Of a stretch of DNA of 64,000 nucleotides, positions 9,444 to 18,009 are shown one piece after another (the first letter of the stretch is position 1; the number at the start of each line of letters is the position of its first letter). The notes beneath the pieces are model-generated. The model saw only the letters and a program-made list of their open reading frames with translations. It was not told the origin of the DNA and made no database searches. Source of the DNA: Halobacteriovorax sp. JY17 (GTDB lineage Bacteria > Bdellovibrionota > Bacteriovoracia > Bacteriovoracales > Bacteriovoracaceae); the NCBI RefSeq assembly GCF_002753895.1, contig NZ_NJER01000001.1, positions 1,612,910 through 1,676,909 of the forward strand, given 5' to 3'. Position numbers and translations under genes: made by a program.

Positions 9444-9471
9444 AAGGCCACTCTTATGAGTGGCCTTTTTT
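9444..9471 (+). terminator. Rho-independent terminator of the porin gene
   Basis: AAGGCCACTC (9444-9453), loop TTAT, GAGTGGCCTT (9458-9467), then a T-run. The stem is ten base pairs. It is nearly identical to the hairpin after the second porin-like gene (17662-17689). Confidence 0.93.
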
Positions 9472-9510
9472 ATGTATATCGAAAAAGAGGGTTTAATAGT
9501 ATCTCTACTA

Positions 9511-9816
9511 TTAGAAGAAGCTTTTGAGCTTTGATAATTTCTTTTCAGCAGACTCAGTAATTGAGATTATTCCAGCGCTCAATCCGTCAGCTTTTAATCT
9601 ATTTGAAAATTCTTTTAAAATAGTTTTAGATTTTAAGGTAACTTCTTTATTGATTGAACCTGAGTTCAATTCATTTCTAGCAGACTCAGCTTCATTCATG
9701 AGATCATGGAAACTTAATGCCTTTAGATAGTTTAGAAATGAAGTTTCTTCTCTTAGCTCAAGAGCGGCTTCTTTCCAGTTTTTTAAAGATATAATTTTTG
9801 AGTTATCTGCTGTCAT
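9511..9816 (-). CDS. Small hypothetical protein
   Basis: 101 residues, charged and probably all-helical (KNWKEAALELREETSFLNY, then SARNELNSG). There is no signal peptide, membrane segment or cysteine motif. GAGAATTGA precedes the ATG, a weak ribosome-binding site. A 68-residue plus-strand frame overlaps it, but the minus frame has the better composition and length. It lies downstream of dedA on the same strand with a gap of about 130 bases. No family recognised. Confidence 0.6.
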   Translation of the reverse strand: MTADNSKIISLKNWKEAALELREETSFLNYLKALSFHDLMNEAESARNELNSGSINKEVTLKSKTILKEFSNRLKADGLSAGIISITESAEKKLSKLKSFF

Positions 9817-9946
9817 TCAATTCTCATTTTTAGTGTTTTCTAGTTTCACAATTTTTGTGAACTCTTTATGACAGATTGAATCTGTAAAAACAATGAGAAC
9901 GCAGAGCGATTATATAATTTACACAACTTTTGTGAAAAGCTAGTAA

Positions 9947-10555
9947 TTATAGAGTGTTAAGGTCTTTCCTGCTCTTTTTCTTCCTAATAAAGAAGACTAT
10001 TCCAGCAATTATAGCAAAAGAAAATATGATTATATTTCCCTTTTTAACATACTCAATCACTGTCTCTCCAAAGTTGTAATAGAGGATGAAGAAGGAGACA
10101 CATGAGACAGTACAGGCGATGAGATCACTTATCGCAAACTTCCAGGCATTCATCTTCCCAAGACCAGCAGTTAAAAAGAGTGCGTTTCGAACACCAAAGG
10201 GAATGAATCTTCCAATAAGGAGAGTCATGATTCCATATTTATTGTAGAAGTTATTCACTTTTTCAATTTTTTCTGGGGAGGCAATAGAAGATAGAAATTT
10301 TGATTTGAAAATCTTATTTCCAAGATATCTTCCCATAAAAGCGTAGCAGATAAGATCACTGATATAAGCGCCTAGGAAAACACCTGCAAATAATTGATAA
10401 GTGTATTCTGGATTTTTTACTGCTATTAGTGCGGTAATGAAGAGCATGGCATCTTCTGAGACTGGAATATTGAAACCTGCGAGAAAGAGCAGTCCAAAAA
10501 TTAGGTAAGGTGCAATTGCTACGTTAGCTTGGATATATTCAAGTATCATTTCCAT
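9947..10555 (-). CDS. DedA family inner-membrane protein
   Basis: 202 residues with four to six hydrophobic segments. The DedA/SNARE-associated signature is seen: the amphipathic GRYLGNKIFKSKFLSS region, the FYNKYGIMTLLIGRFIPFGVRNALFLTAG motif (given from its conserved GRFIPFGVR core) and a polybasic tail (RKKKSRKD). DedA proteins are undecaprenyl-phosphate or phospholipid translocases in the inner membrane that affect envelope integrity and pH tolerance. A terminator separates it from the peroxiredoxin gene, so it is probably transcribed alone or by read-through. Confidence 0.88.
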   Translation of the reverse strand: MEMILEYIQANVAIAPYLIFGLLFLAGFNIPVSEDAMLFITALIAVKNPEYTYQLFAGVFLGAYISDLICYAFMGRYLGNKIFKSKFLSSIASPEKIEKVNNFYNKYGIMTLLIGRFIPFGVRNALFLTAGLGKMNAWKFAISDLIACTVSCVSFFILYYNFGETVIEYVKKGNIIIFSFAIIAGIVFFIRKKKSRKDLNTL

Positions 10556-10572
10556 TTATCTTCGGGCCCTTG

Positions 10573-10602
10573 AAAAAAGAAAGGCCACAAGATTGTGGCC
10601 TT
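10573..10602 (-). terminator. Rho-independent terminator of the peroxiredoxin gene
   Basis: AAGGCCACA (10581-10589), loop AGAT, TGTGGCCTT (10594-10602). On the minus strand the stem is followed by a T-rich run (complement of 10573-10578). It sits between the peroxiredoxin stop and the dedA start. Confidence 0.85.
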
Positions 10603-10634
10603 CATTTATAAACTTTTTAAAATTTATTAAAAAA

Positions 10635-11237
10635 TTATAGCTTTGTGAAGTACTCTTGTGAACCAGTTGGATCTGGCTTCATTGTGTCAGCACCTTTGTT
10701 CCAACCAGCAGGACAAACTTCTCCGTGCTGAGCTGTGTATTGGTAACCTTCAACAAGACGAGCAACTTCCTCAACATTTCTACCAACAGATAGATTGTTG
10801 ATTGAACATTGTTGAACAATGTTGTTGTCATCAATAATAAAAGTTCCACGGAATGCCACAGCATTGTCCATAAGAACTCCGTAGCTTCTAGCTACGTCTT
10901 TAGTTAAGTCAGAAAGAAGTGGGTAGTTGATTTCCCCAAGTCCACCTTTATTTCTTGGCTGTTGAGTCCAAGCGAGGTGAGAGAATTCAGAATCAACTGA
11001 ACAACCGATAACTTCACAGTTTAGGCTCTTAAACATTTCAATTTTATCAGAGAATGCAGTGATTTCTGTTGGGCAAACAAATGTAAAATCTAATGGGTAA
11101 AAGAAAAGTACTTTCCACTTACCTTTGAAGTCTGAAAGTGCAATTTCTTTGATCTGACCATTTACAACGGCTTGACCTTTGAATTCTGGTGCTTCTTTAC
11201 CAACTAGTGATGTTGGATAAACAGTTTCTGTAGTCAT
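10635..11237 (-). CDS. 2-Cys peroxiredoxin (AhpC/Prx1 type)
   Basis: 200 residues, the usual length for typical 2-Cys peroxiredoxins that reduce H2O2 and organic hydroperoxides in the cytoplasm. The peroxidatic cysteine is Cys55 in FTFVCPTE and the resolving cysteine is Cys175 in GEVCPAGW. The sequence also has GGLG (around residue 100) and a late YF, the two motifs that slow disulfide formation and make eukaryotic-type Prx sensitive to overoxidation. AAGGAGACTTTC precedes the ATG. It is divergent from clpP across a 310-base gap and has its own terminator. Confidence 0.93.
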   Translation of the reverse strand: MTTETVYPTSLVGKEAPEFKGQAVVNGQIKEIALSDFKGKWKVLFFYPLDFTFVCPTEITAFSDKIEMFKSLNCEVIGCSVDSEFSHLAWTQQPRNKGGLGEINYPLLSDLTKDVARSYGVLMDNAVAFRGTFIIDDNNIVQQCSINNLSVGRNVEEVARLVEGYQYTAQHGEVCPAGWNKGADTMKPDPTGSQEYFTKL

Positions 11238-11547
11238 GAAAGTCTCCTTTATGCTTTTCGATTAAAAATAATTTTTTAAGACTTTAAGGCCAAATATGGG
11301 CAATTACAAGACTAGGTAGGTTAAACCGTCTAACTAGTGCAGCGTGTATTTATCAGTCTGTATAAGGCTTTTTTGATGATAATCGTTTTGTTCAAGTAAA
11401 GTATTGAAATAACTCAAGAAGTTAAAGGTTTTCTATTGTGCCATTAATCTCGAAAGTTTAGTCTTTTGATTAAAGTATTTTAAGAAGTAGTACGACAAGT
11501 ACTAAAGAATACGATCATTTACTTAATAAAACAGAGGGTAGAAAACC
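11238..11547. promoter_or_regulatory. Divergent ahpC-like/clpP intergenic region with an inverted repeat
   Basis: 310 bases without a gene, carrying the promoters of both divergent genes. The clearest element is TAGTAC-GACAA-GTACTA (11488-11504), a perfect 17-base dyad about 44 bases before the clpP ATG. It may be an operator or a leader hairpin. TTGATT at about 11467 may be a -35 box for clpP, without a convincing -10. No known heat-shock or OxyR site could be assigned by eye. Confidence 0.35.
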
Positions 11548-12156
11548 ATGAGTAATCCCAAAATGCACATTCCAAATCCAATTGTTATCGAACAAACGGC
11601 GCGTGGGGAAAGACAGTACGATATTTATTCAAGACTATTATTAGATAGGATTGTTTTCCTTGGAACACAGGTAAATGATACTGTTGCTAATTTAATAATG
11701 GCGCAAATGCTTTTTCTAGAAACAGATGATCCAGATGCTCCAATTCATTTCTATATAAATAGTCCAGGCGGATCTGTTTATGCAGGACTCGGTATCTACG
11801 ATGTTATGCAATATATTTCTTGTCCAGTTCACACGTACTGTGTGGGTTTAGCTGCTTCAATGGGATCACTTCTATTGACTGCAGGTGCTGAAGGGCAGAG
11901 ATATTCAATGCCACATTCTAGAATTATGATTCACCAACCTCTTGGTGGAGCGCAGGGACAGTGTTCAGATATTCAGATTCAAGCGAAAGAGATACAAGAT
12001 TTAAAAGATCAACTTAATGGCATTTATATTAATCACTCTTCTAAAGAGATGACTATGGATAAGATTGTTGCTGCAACAGATAGAGATAATTACCTATCTC
12101 CATCAGAAGCGATTGAGCTTGGTATTATTGATCACATAATTGAAAAAAAGAAATAG
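11548..12156 (+). CDS. clpP: ATP-dependent Clp protease proteolytic subunit
   Basis: 202 residues. ClpP forms the two-ring serine protease chamber that degrades proteins fed by ClpX or ClpA. The catalytic triad is visible: Ser104 in GLAASMGS, His129 in RIMIHQP and Asp180 in [15 protein letters not shown] around residue 71 is the oxyanion-hole glycine motif. GAGGG precedes the ATG. clpX starts 16 bases after the stop, the classic clpP-clpX operon. Confidence 0.97.
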   Translation: MSNPKMHIPNPIVIEQTARGERQYDIYSRLLLDRIVFLGTQVNDTVANLIMAQMLFLETDDPDAPIHFYINSPGGSVYAGLGIYDVMQYISCPVHTYCVGLAASMGSLLLTAGAEGQRYSMPHSRIMIHQPLGGAQGQCSDIQIQAKEIQDLKDQLNGIYINHSSKEMTMDKIVAATDRDNYLSPSEAIELGIIDHIIEKKK

Positions 12157-12172
12157 ATAAAGGACCAGCGTA

Positions 12173-13483
12173 ATGACTAAGAAAAATGGTAGCTACAATA
12201 GTACTCTTGAATGTAACTTTTGTGGAAAGTCTCAAAAAGAAGTTAAGAAACTAATCGCAGGTCCTGGTACCTATATTTGTGATGAGTGTATTGAACTTTG
12301 TAATGATATTATTTATGAAGACTCTGTTAAGTCTACAAGTAAAGCATCATTAGACAATGTTCCTAAGCCTCACGAGATTAAGCTTCATCTTGATAACTAT
12401 GTTATTGGACAAGATAGAGCGAAGAAGATTATCTCTGTTGCTGTTCATAATCACTATAAGAGAGTTTCTCATGGTAGTGCAACGAAAGGTCGTAAAGACG
12501 AAGTTGAGCTGTCAAAATCAAATATTCTCTTAGCGGGACCAACAGGTTCTGGAAAGACTTTAATTGCTCAGTCTCTAGCGAAGTATTTAAATGTTCCATT
12601 TGCAATTGCAGATGCGACATCTTTGACTGAAGCTGGTTATGTTGGTGAGGATGTTGAGAATATTATTTTAAATCTTCTTCAATCTTGCGATTACGATGTT
12701 GAGAGAGCTCAACGTGGAATTGTCTATATTGACGAGATCGATAAGATCGCGCGAAAGAGTGAGAACCCTTCAATTACTAGAGACGTTTCTGGTGAAGGTG
12801 TTCAGCAAGCACTACTAAAACTCGTTGAAGGAACAGTTGCTTCCGTCCCTCCAAAAGGGGGAAGAAAGCACCCACAACAAGAATTTATTCAGGTAGATAC
12901 GAAGAATATTCTCTTTATCGTTGCAGGAGCTTTTGTTGGTCTTGATAAAATTATCGAGAAGAGACTTACAAAACGTCCAATGGGACTTGTAACAAAAGAA
13001 GAAAAAGTTCAACAATCAGTGGTTGAAAAACTTGGTGGAATTGAGGCGGAAGATTTATCAAAATTTGGTCTTATTCCAGAGTTTATTGGACGTCTTCCTG
13101 TTAATGCGCTTCTTCAGGAATTAGATGAGGAGGCCCTTGTTCAAATTCTAACTGAGCCAAAGAATGCTATTACAAAACAATACCAAAGGCTCTTTGAGTA
13201 TGATGGAATTGAAATTGAATTTGAAGAAGATGCTCTTAGAGAAGTAGCTTCAACTGCTCTTCGTAAGAAGACAGGTGCGAGAGGGCTTAGAGCAATTCTT
13301 GAACAAACTATGTTAGATGTTATGTATGAAGTTCCATCTAATGAAAAAATTTGTAAAATCATTGTTACAAAGGCTTCAATTGAAGGAACAGAATCACCTA
13401 AGACTATTGAAGGAGAGAGAACTCCTCGTGGTGGAACAGGTGGAACTCTTAAGGCGAAGAGTGATATTGAGTCAGCTTCGTAA
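12173..13483 (+). CDS. clpX: ATP-dependent Clp protease ATP-binding subunit ClpX
   Basis: 436 residues. ClpX is the AAA+ unfoldase partner of ClpP. The N-terminal zinc-binding domain has CNFCGK (Cys14, Cys17) and a second CDEC pair about 20 residues on. Walker A is GPTGSGKT and Walker B is [21 protein letters not shown], the sensor region and the C-terminal [10 protein letters not shown] segment complete the core. AGGA precedes the ATG. A strong terminator closes the clpP-clpX operon. Confidence 0.97.
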   Translation: MTKKNGSYNSTLECNFCGKSQKEVKKLIAGPGTYICDECIELCNDIIYEDSVKSTSKASLDNVPKPHEIKLHLDNYVIGQDRAKKIISVAVHNHYKRVSHGSATKGRKDEVELSKSNILLAGPTGSGKTLIAQSLAKYLNVPFAIADATSLTEAGYVGEDVENIILNLLQSCDYDVERAQRGIVYIDEIDKIARKSENPSITRDVSGEGVQQALLKLVEGTVASVPPKGGRKHPQQEFIQVDTKNILFIVAGAFVGLDKIIEKRLTKRPMGLVTKEEKVQQSVVEKLGGIEAEDLSKFGLIPEFIGRLPVNALLQELDEEALVQILTEPKNAITKQYQRLFEYDGIEIEFEEDALREVASTALRKKTGARGLRAILEQTMLDVMYEVPSNEKICKIIVTKASIEGTESPKTIEGERTPRGGTGGTLKAKSDIESAS

Positions 13484-13518
13484 CTCAGGCTTAAGAAAAC
13501 ATTAATTTTTTAAAGAGG

Positions 13519-13544
13519 CCCCAGATAACCTGGGGTTTTTTTTT
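13519..13544 (+). terminator. Rho-independent terminator of clpP-clpX
   Basis: CCCCAG (13519-13524), loop ATAAC, CTGGGG (13530-13535), then a run of nine T. Confidence 0.93.
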
Positions 13545-13613
13545 ATATCTCTTAATTAAATTTCTATAATTACCGATCAGAATGAATATTATATTGTTAA
13601 TTGAGGAAAGAAA

Positions 13614-15785
13614 ATGAGAAAAGTGCAACTTAAGACAAAGCTTCTATTTATTTCGGGTGGAATGGTATTTCTTTTTGGTCTAATAGTATTATTCCAATTT
13701 GAACAAGGTCTAAAAAAACAAAGAGCAAGCATTGTCGATAGCTTTTCACTTTACTCAGATTCTCTTTCAAACTCAGTCTCACAAGTATTCTATTCTCAGT
13801 ATAATAATGTGCAGGCCTTTGCTAAAAATAATGCTCTTAAAAATTATGAAGACAAAGAAACAATGAAGTTTATCTTGAATGAAATCATTACTCTTTACCC
13901 AATGAATGATGTTCTTATTATTACAGATATGAAAGGGAACTTTATTGGAAGTTCGTCTATCAATGCAAATGGTAAGGCAATTCAATCGAATGTTTTTGAA
14001 GGACATAATTTTTCTAATGAAGAATGGTTCAAAGATACCGTTGGTGGCAAATTAACTCAAAACTTTAAAAAGAAAATTTTTGGTTCAAGACTAGGAAAAC
14101 CTAAGAATGATGAATTAATTTCAAAAGCCTATGGAAATAAGAGGTATGGAACACACTTTACAACTTTATTGGAAGATGAATATGGTGATCCTCTCGGAGT
14201 TTTAACTGCATTTACAAATTACCAGTGGGTTGAAAGTGAACTTGACTCTCTCTATCACTCTCTTAAGTCTTCAGGTAAAGATGACATCTCTATTTACATT
14301 CTTGATTCAAATGGAGATCTTCTTTCTTCTCTAGGGAGAAATAAAGAGGGAGCGTATGTTATACAGAGAGAGGCTGGTAAGAATTTATTTTCTTTTAATA
14401 ATGAAGTTTCAAAAGAGCTAAAAGAAGGAAAGAAGGGAAGTCTTGTTACAAATACTTTCTTTGGAAGTAATGAATCTCTCTATGCTTTTCAAAAAATTGA
14501 AAATGAGAAGTTCGTTAGCTCAATTGGTTGGTCCGTAATCGTAGGGATGAATCCAAAAGTTGCATTTGAAGATATTAGAACCCTTAGAGAACTATTCTAT
14601 TGGACGTTTGGTATTATGTTAGTTATTTGCCTTATTGTTTCTTACCTCATATCAAATAATCTATATAAGAAATTGACTGAGGTTATATCTGGATTGAAAG
14701 AGAGTTTTGGCCGTACAGTGGGCCTTGTAGATGATCTTCAAGGTATGTCATCTAAAGTTTCTGATATGTCGACTCATCAGGCATCGGCAATTCAAGAAAC
14801 AGCTTCAACTCTCGACGAAGTATCTCAAATGGTAAAGATGAGTGCTCAAAATGCAGAGAAGTCTGTTGAAGTCGCTAAGAGTTCAGAGAATAATGCAAAT
14901 GAAGGAAAGAAAATTGTTTCACAAGTTCTCGATTCAATGAATGAGATAAAGTCTAGTAATGAAGAAATTTTAGAGCAGACAACTGAAAGTAATAAGAAAT
15001 TTAATGACATTGTAAAAGTTATTAATGAAATATCAGAAAAAACAAAAGTGATAAATGATATTGTTTTTCAAACTAAACTTCTTTCATTCAATGCTTCGGT
15101 AGAAGCGGCGAGAGCTGGTGAGCATGGAAAAGGTTTTGCTGTTGTTGCTGAAGAAGTTGGTAATCTTGCTCAAATGAGTGGTAAGGCCGCAGATGAAATC
15201 GGAGGAATCCTGGCAGATAGTATTTCAACAGTTGAAAAAATTGTAAGAGAGTCGCAGGATGGAATCGAAAAAATAATGGTGAAATCAAAGAATAAGATTG
15301 AAGAGGGAATTGCCATTTCAGGAAAATGTGACTCTGCTTTAAATAGTATTGTAGAAGATATTAAGAAAGTCGCAGTTATGGCAGATGAGATATCGACAGC
15401 TACGCGAGAACAGGATCAAGGTGTTTCTCAAATTGCAGAGGCCATGAATCAATTACAAACTTCAACACATGAGAACTCTCAGATTGCTGATAGGACTCTC
15501 AACTGCTCTAAACAATTAAATGAAGAATCTAACTTCTTAAATGGTGTTGTTGAAAGTTTAGAGAATGAGGTTGTTGGAGGAAAGGGAAGAAACGTATCTT
15601 CTCCTATAAAAAAGAATGATAAGAATATTCTTAACTTTAAAAAGAAAGAAGAAAAAGAGAATATTAAAAAAGCAGAGAAGAAAACTTCTAAAAAAGAAGA
15701 TATTAAGGAATCTATCAAAGAAGAGCCTCAGGTCGTTGGGTCAGACATTCCAAAAGGAGATGACCCTCGATTTGAAGATATTTAA
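13614..15785 (+). CDS. Methyl-accepting chemotaxis protein with periplasmic Cache-type sensor
   Basis: 723 residues. A transmembrane segment at about 7-27 and another at about 327-349 flank a periplasmic region of some 300 residues. That region reads as a double-Cache sensor ([17 protein letters not shown], then a second lobe near [14 protein letters not shown]). The cytoplasmic part is a long coiled coil with the conserved hairpin tip around [21 protein letters not shown] Lys/Glu-rich linker of about 70 residues leads to the C-terminus DDPRFEDI. The same RFEDI end occurs on the receptor at 24679, suggesting a tether for adaptation enzymes. It stands alone between clpX and a small secreted protein. 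GAGG precedes the ATG. Ligand unknown. Confidence 0.92.
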   Translation: MRKVQLKTKLLFISGGMVFLFGLIVLFQFEQGLKKQRASIVDSFSLYSDSLSNSVSQVFYSQYNNVQAFAKNNALKNYEDKETMKFILNEIITLYPMNDVLIITDMKGNFIGSSSINANGKAIQSNVFEGHNFSNEEWFKDTVGGKLTQNFKKKIFGSRLGKPKNDELISKAYGNKRYGTHFTTLLEDEYGDPLGVLTAFTNYQWVESELDSLYHSLKSSGKDDISIYILDSNGDLLSSLGRNKEGAYVIQREAGKNLFSFNNEVSKELKEGKKGSLVTNTFFGSNESLYAFQKIENEKFVSSIGWSVIVGMNPKVAFEDIRTLRELFYWTFGIMLVICLIVSYLISNNLYKKLTEVISGLKESFGRTVGLVDDLQGMSSKVSDMSTHQASAIQETASTLDEVSQMVKMSAQNAEKSVEVAKSSENNANEGKKIVSQVLDSMNEIKSSNEEILEQTTESNKKFNDIVKVINEISEKTKVINDIVFQTKLLSFNASVEAARAGEHGKGFAVVAEEVGNLAQMSGKAADEIGGILADSISTVEKIVRESQDGIEKIMVKSKNKIEEGIAISGKCDSALNSIVEDIKKVAVMADEISTATREQDQGVSQIAEAMNQLQTSTHENSQIADRTLNCSKQLNEESNFLNGVVESLENEVVGGKGRNVSSPIKKNDKNILNFKKKEEKENIKKAEKKTSKKEDIKESIKEEPQVVGSDIPKGDDPRFEDI

Positions 15786-16000
15786 CCTAAAGATAACATT
15801 AATTATTTCACTAAGTAGTTGAGAGGTATTGTCTTCTACTATTGGGTGAAAGACTCAAAAAGACCTCTATGACTGTATTGTGAGAGATATACTTTATTTT
15901 AGTGCCATAAGTTTCCATTTATTTTTCTATTTTTATTTCAATACTTTTGAAATATTATCTATACTTATTTAATTCATAATTAATAAACGAGGGAGTGTTT

Positions 16001-16255
16001 ATGTTTAAAGCCTTATGTGCTTTCGTATCTCTTTATGCGCTGATCTTTTCATATCAAGCTCATGCAGGTGCGAAGGATGATTTCATTAAAGCAGTAAAGA
16101 CCCAGTGTGGGAAAAGTGATGCAGATGCAGCCGCTCTTGCAACACCTGGTAGAGCTGGAAATGTGATTAAATTAAAAACTTGTTCATCAGCAACGATTAC
16201 TGTTGGTGATTGTACGCTTCAATGTAAAGACGCTTCATCATCAATTGGTGGATAA
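16001..16255 (+). CDS. Small secreted cysteine-containing protein
   Basis: 84 residues from the ATG at 16001, preferred over an in-frame GTG at 15995 because that GTG lies inside the GAGGGAG ribosome-binding site. The signal peptide is MFKALCAFVSLYALIFSYQAHA. The mature part of about 62 residues has cysteines in TQCGKS, KTCSS, GDCTLQC, so probably two disulfides in the periplasm or outside. It ends 13 bases before the porin-like gene and is probably co-transcribed with it. No family recognised. Confidence 0.72.
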   Translation: MFKALCAFVSLYALIFSYQAHAGAKDDFIKAVKTQCGKSDADAAALATPGRAGNVIKLKTCSSATITVGDCTLQCKDASSSIGG

Positions 16256-16268
16256 GTAGGAGAGAAAT

Positions 16269-17627
16269 ATGTTAAAGAAAATATTAGTATTAAGTGCAAT
16301 TGCTACTGCCAGTGTTGGAAGTATTCAAGCACAAACGTTAGAAGAAAGAGTAGAAGCTCTTGAGTATGCTGGTTATGAAAATTGGTGGTCATTTTCTGGG
16401 AGTTTAGAATATAGGTTTGATGCAGCTAAAACAGAGTATAAGAAAGGTTATTCTTATAGAAGTTTTGATGCTCCAACTACAACTAAGACAATTGCTGCGG
16501 GTACAAAAGATGAAGTTAAACATCACAGAATCTTTTCAGAAATAGACATAACAGCAACACCTACAAAGAAATTATCTTTCTTTGGTCGATTGGCGATGTC
16601 AAAGTATATGAATACTCTAAATAAAGGTGGTGGAAACTATACTGGTGATGGTGCCTTTAATGAGCTTGGAGAAGGGCAAGGAACAGATAATTCAAGAATT
16701 TATCTTGAAAGAGCTTTTGTTAATTACAGCTTTACAGATAATTTAACTTTCACCGTTGGTAGACTTCCAACAATTGATGGAGCTCCTAAGCACTTTCAAG
16801 AAAGTCGCCCTATGATGGGTCAGTATCCACTACTTGTATTTGGTGGAGTATTTGATGGTATGGCACTTACTTATGCAAATTCTTATAATGGAAATGCTTT
16901 TAAATTTAGAGGGATTTATACACCATTTAATCAAAGGAATATAAGTGAATCTAGTAAACGTTTAAAAGACGGTAGTGGAAACGAAGTAGATGAAACTGCT
17001 GATGTATATTCTCTAATGGCCGAGTATGAAAGAACAAATATGTCTTGGGCAAGAAGAATTCATGTTATCTACCAATATCTAAGCTTCACAGGACTAGATG
17101 CTTTTAACTCTACAACAGCCACTGGTAATGCTCAGCTTGATGTTAAAAGACATGTTTTAAATTTAGAGATCAATGGTATCGCGAATACTGGTCTATCTTT
17201 TGGATTCTCGTTCTTAAAAGGAAATCTACAAGGAAAAGGGCAATTCACTGGACTTGGTACATGGTACGGTGGAACAACTGGAGACACAGATTTAGATGGT
17301 GATGCTTGGATTCTTAATTTGAACTATGAAATGCCATTTAAAGTTTTAAGAAAAGCAGTTCTAGGGTTTGAATATTTAGATTCAGATGAAGATGCATTTC
17401 TCTATGATACAACAGCAAAGAATGTTGTAGGTTTCTATACTCCTAGAGGTGGAAACTCAATGCACGTTTTCTGGCTTCAACCAATTGATCAAAACTTTAA
17501 GTTTAGAGTTGGTTGGCAAAAGAGTGTAACTAAGAGAACAAACTTCTTAGGTGCTTACCTAGGTGCTCCTACAGATATAGAAACAGAGAGATCTGCAATC
17601 TATTCAAGCTTACAATTTAATTTCTAA
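16269..17627 (+). CDS. Outer-membrane beta-barrel protein, DUF3373-like
   Basis: 452 residues. The signal peptide is MLKKILVLSAIATASVGSIQAQ. A short coiled-coil-like TLEERVEALE follows. The rest is strand-rich (WWSFSGSLEYRFDA, LTFTVGRLPTIDGAP), ending in SAIYSSLQFNF with a terminal Phe. The EERVxxLE plus single-barrel layout resembles the DUF3373 porin-like group; that assignment is tentative. AGGAG precedes the ATG. It shares a transcript with the small secreted protein and ends at a strong hairpin. Confidence 0.78.
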   Translation: MLKKILVLSAIATASVGSIQAQTLEERVEALEYAGYENWWSFSGSLEYRFDAAKTEYKKGYSYRSFDAPTTTKTIAAGTKDEVKHHRIFSEIDITATPTKKLSFFGRLAMSKYMNTLNKGGGNYTGDGAFNELGEGQGTDNSRIYLERAFVNYSFTDNLTFTVGRLPTIDGAPKHFQESRPMMGQYPLLVFGGVFDGMALTYANSYNGNAFKFRGIYTPFNQRNISESSKRLKDGSGNEVDETADVYSLMAEYERTNMSWARRIHVIYQYLSFTGLDAFNSTTATGNAQLDVKRHVLNLEINGIANTGLSFGFSFLKGNLQGKGQFTGLGTWYGGTTGDTDLDGDAWILNLNYEMPFKVLRKAVLGFEYLDSDEDAFLYDTTAKNVVGFYTPRGGNSMHVFWLQPIDQNFKFRVGWQKSVTKRTNFLGAYLGAPTDIETERSAIYSSLQFNF

Positions 17628-17661
17628 TTGGTAATTAACCACTACTAATAACTTGAAGTTT

Positions 17662-17689
17662 AAGGCCACTCCTAGGAGTGGCCTTTTTT
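17662..17689 (+). terminator. Rho-independent terminator of the second porin-like gene
   Basis: AAGGCCACTC (17662-17671), loop CTAG, GAGTGGCCTT (17676-17685), then six T. The stem is identical to that at 9444-9467. Confidence 0.93.
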
Positions 17690-18009
17690 ATTGATTAGTG
17701 CCTGCCTGCACCAGCAGGTGAGAGTTATCTAACATTTAGTCACTTTTAAAAATAAGTGATTAATTTTTTTTCAAATAACATTTTCTGACATTTTATTTTA
17801 CTAACAAATAATCAGTACTTTATCAGCTATAAAAGGCCCTAGAGAGGCGATATTACGAAGTATAAATTTTTTTTAGAGGAAAAGGATGCCTTCACTTTTT
17901 TTTTGACCCAGATTTGATTTTACGAGACAATTTATACAAGACATATTTTTAGAGACATGAAGTCCGCTAATATGTTTTCCCAACCAATACCAGTAGTGCA
18001 GGAGGTACT
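17690..18009 (+). promoter_or_regulatory. lon upstream region with sigma70-like promoter
   Basis: 320 bases without a gene. A small hairpin CCTGC-ACCA-GCAGG lies at 17705-17718. A run of nine T (17896-17904) leads into TTGACC (17903-17908), followed after 17 bases by GACAAT (17926-17931), a plausible sigma70-type promoter about 79 bases upstream of the lon ATG. No sigma32-type -10 (CCCCAT-like) was found. AGGAGG sits 7 bases before the ATG. Confidence 0.5.

Noticed and set aside
9524-9730. Plus-strand frame of 68 codons
   Set aside because: It is opposite the better-supported 101-residue minus-strand frame and has no ribosome-binding site.
15616-15822. Lysine-rich plus-strand frame at the end of the first chemoreceptor
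   Set aside because: It is an out-of-frame reading of the Lys/Glu-rich receptor linker. Low complexity explains the open frame.
17896-17904. Run of nine T beside the lon promoter, considered as a phase-variable tract
   Set aside because: It lies upstream of the -35 box and not in the spacer or coding region, so length changes would not shift promoter spacing or frame.
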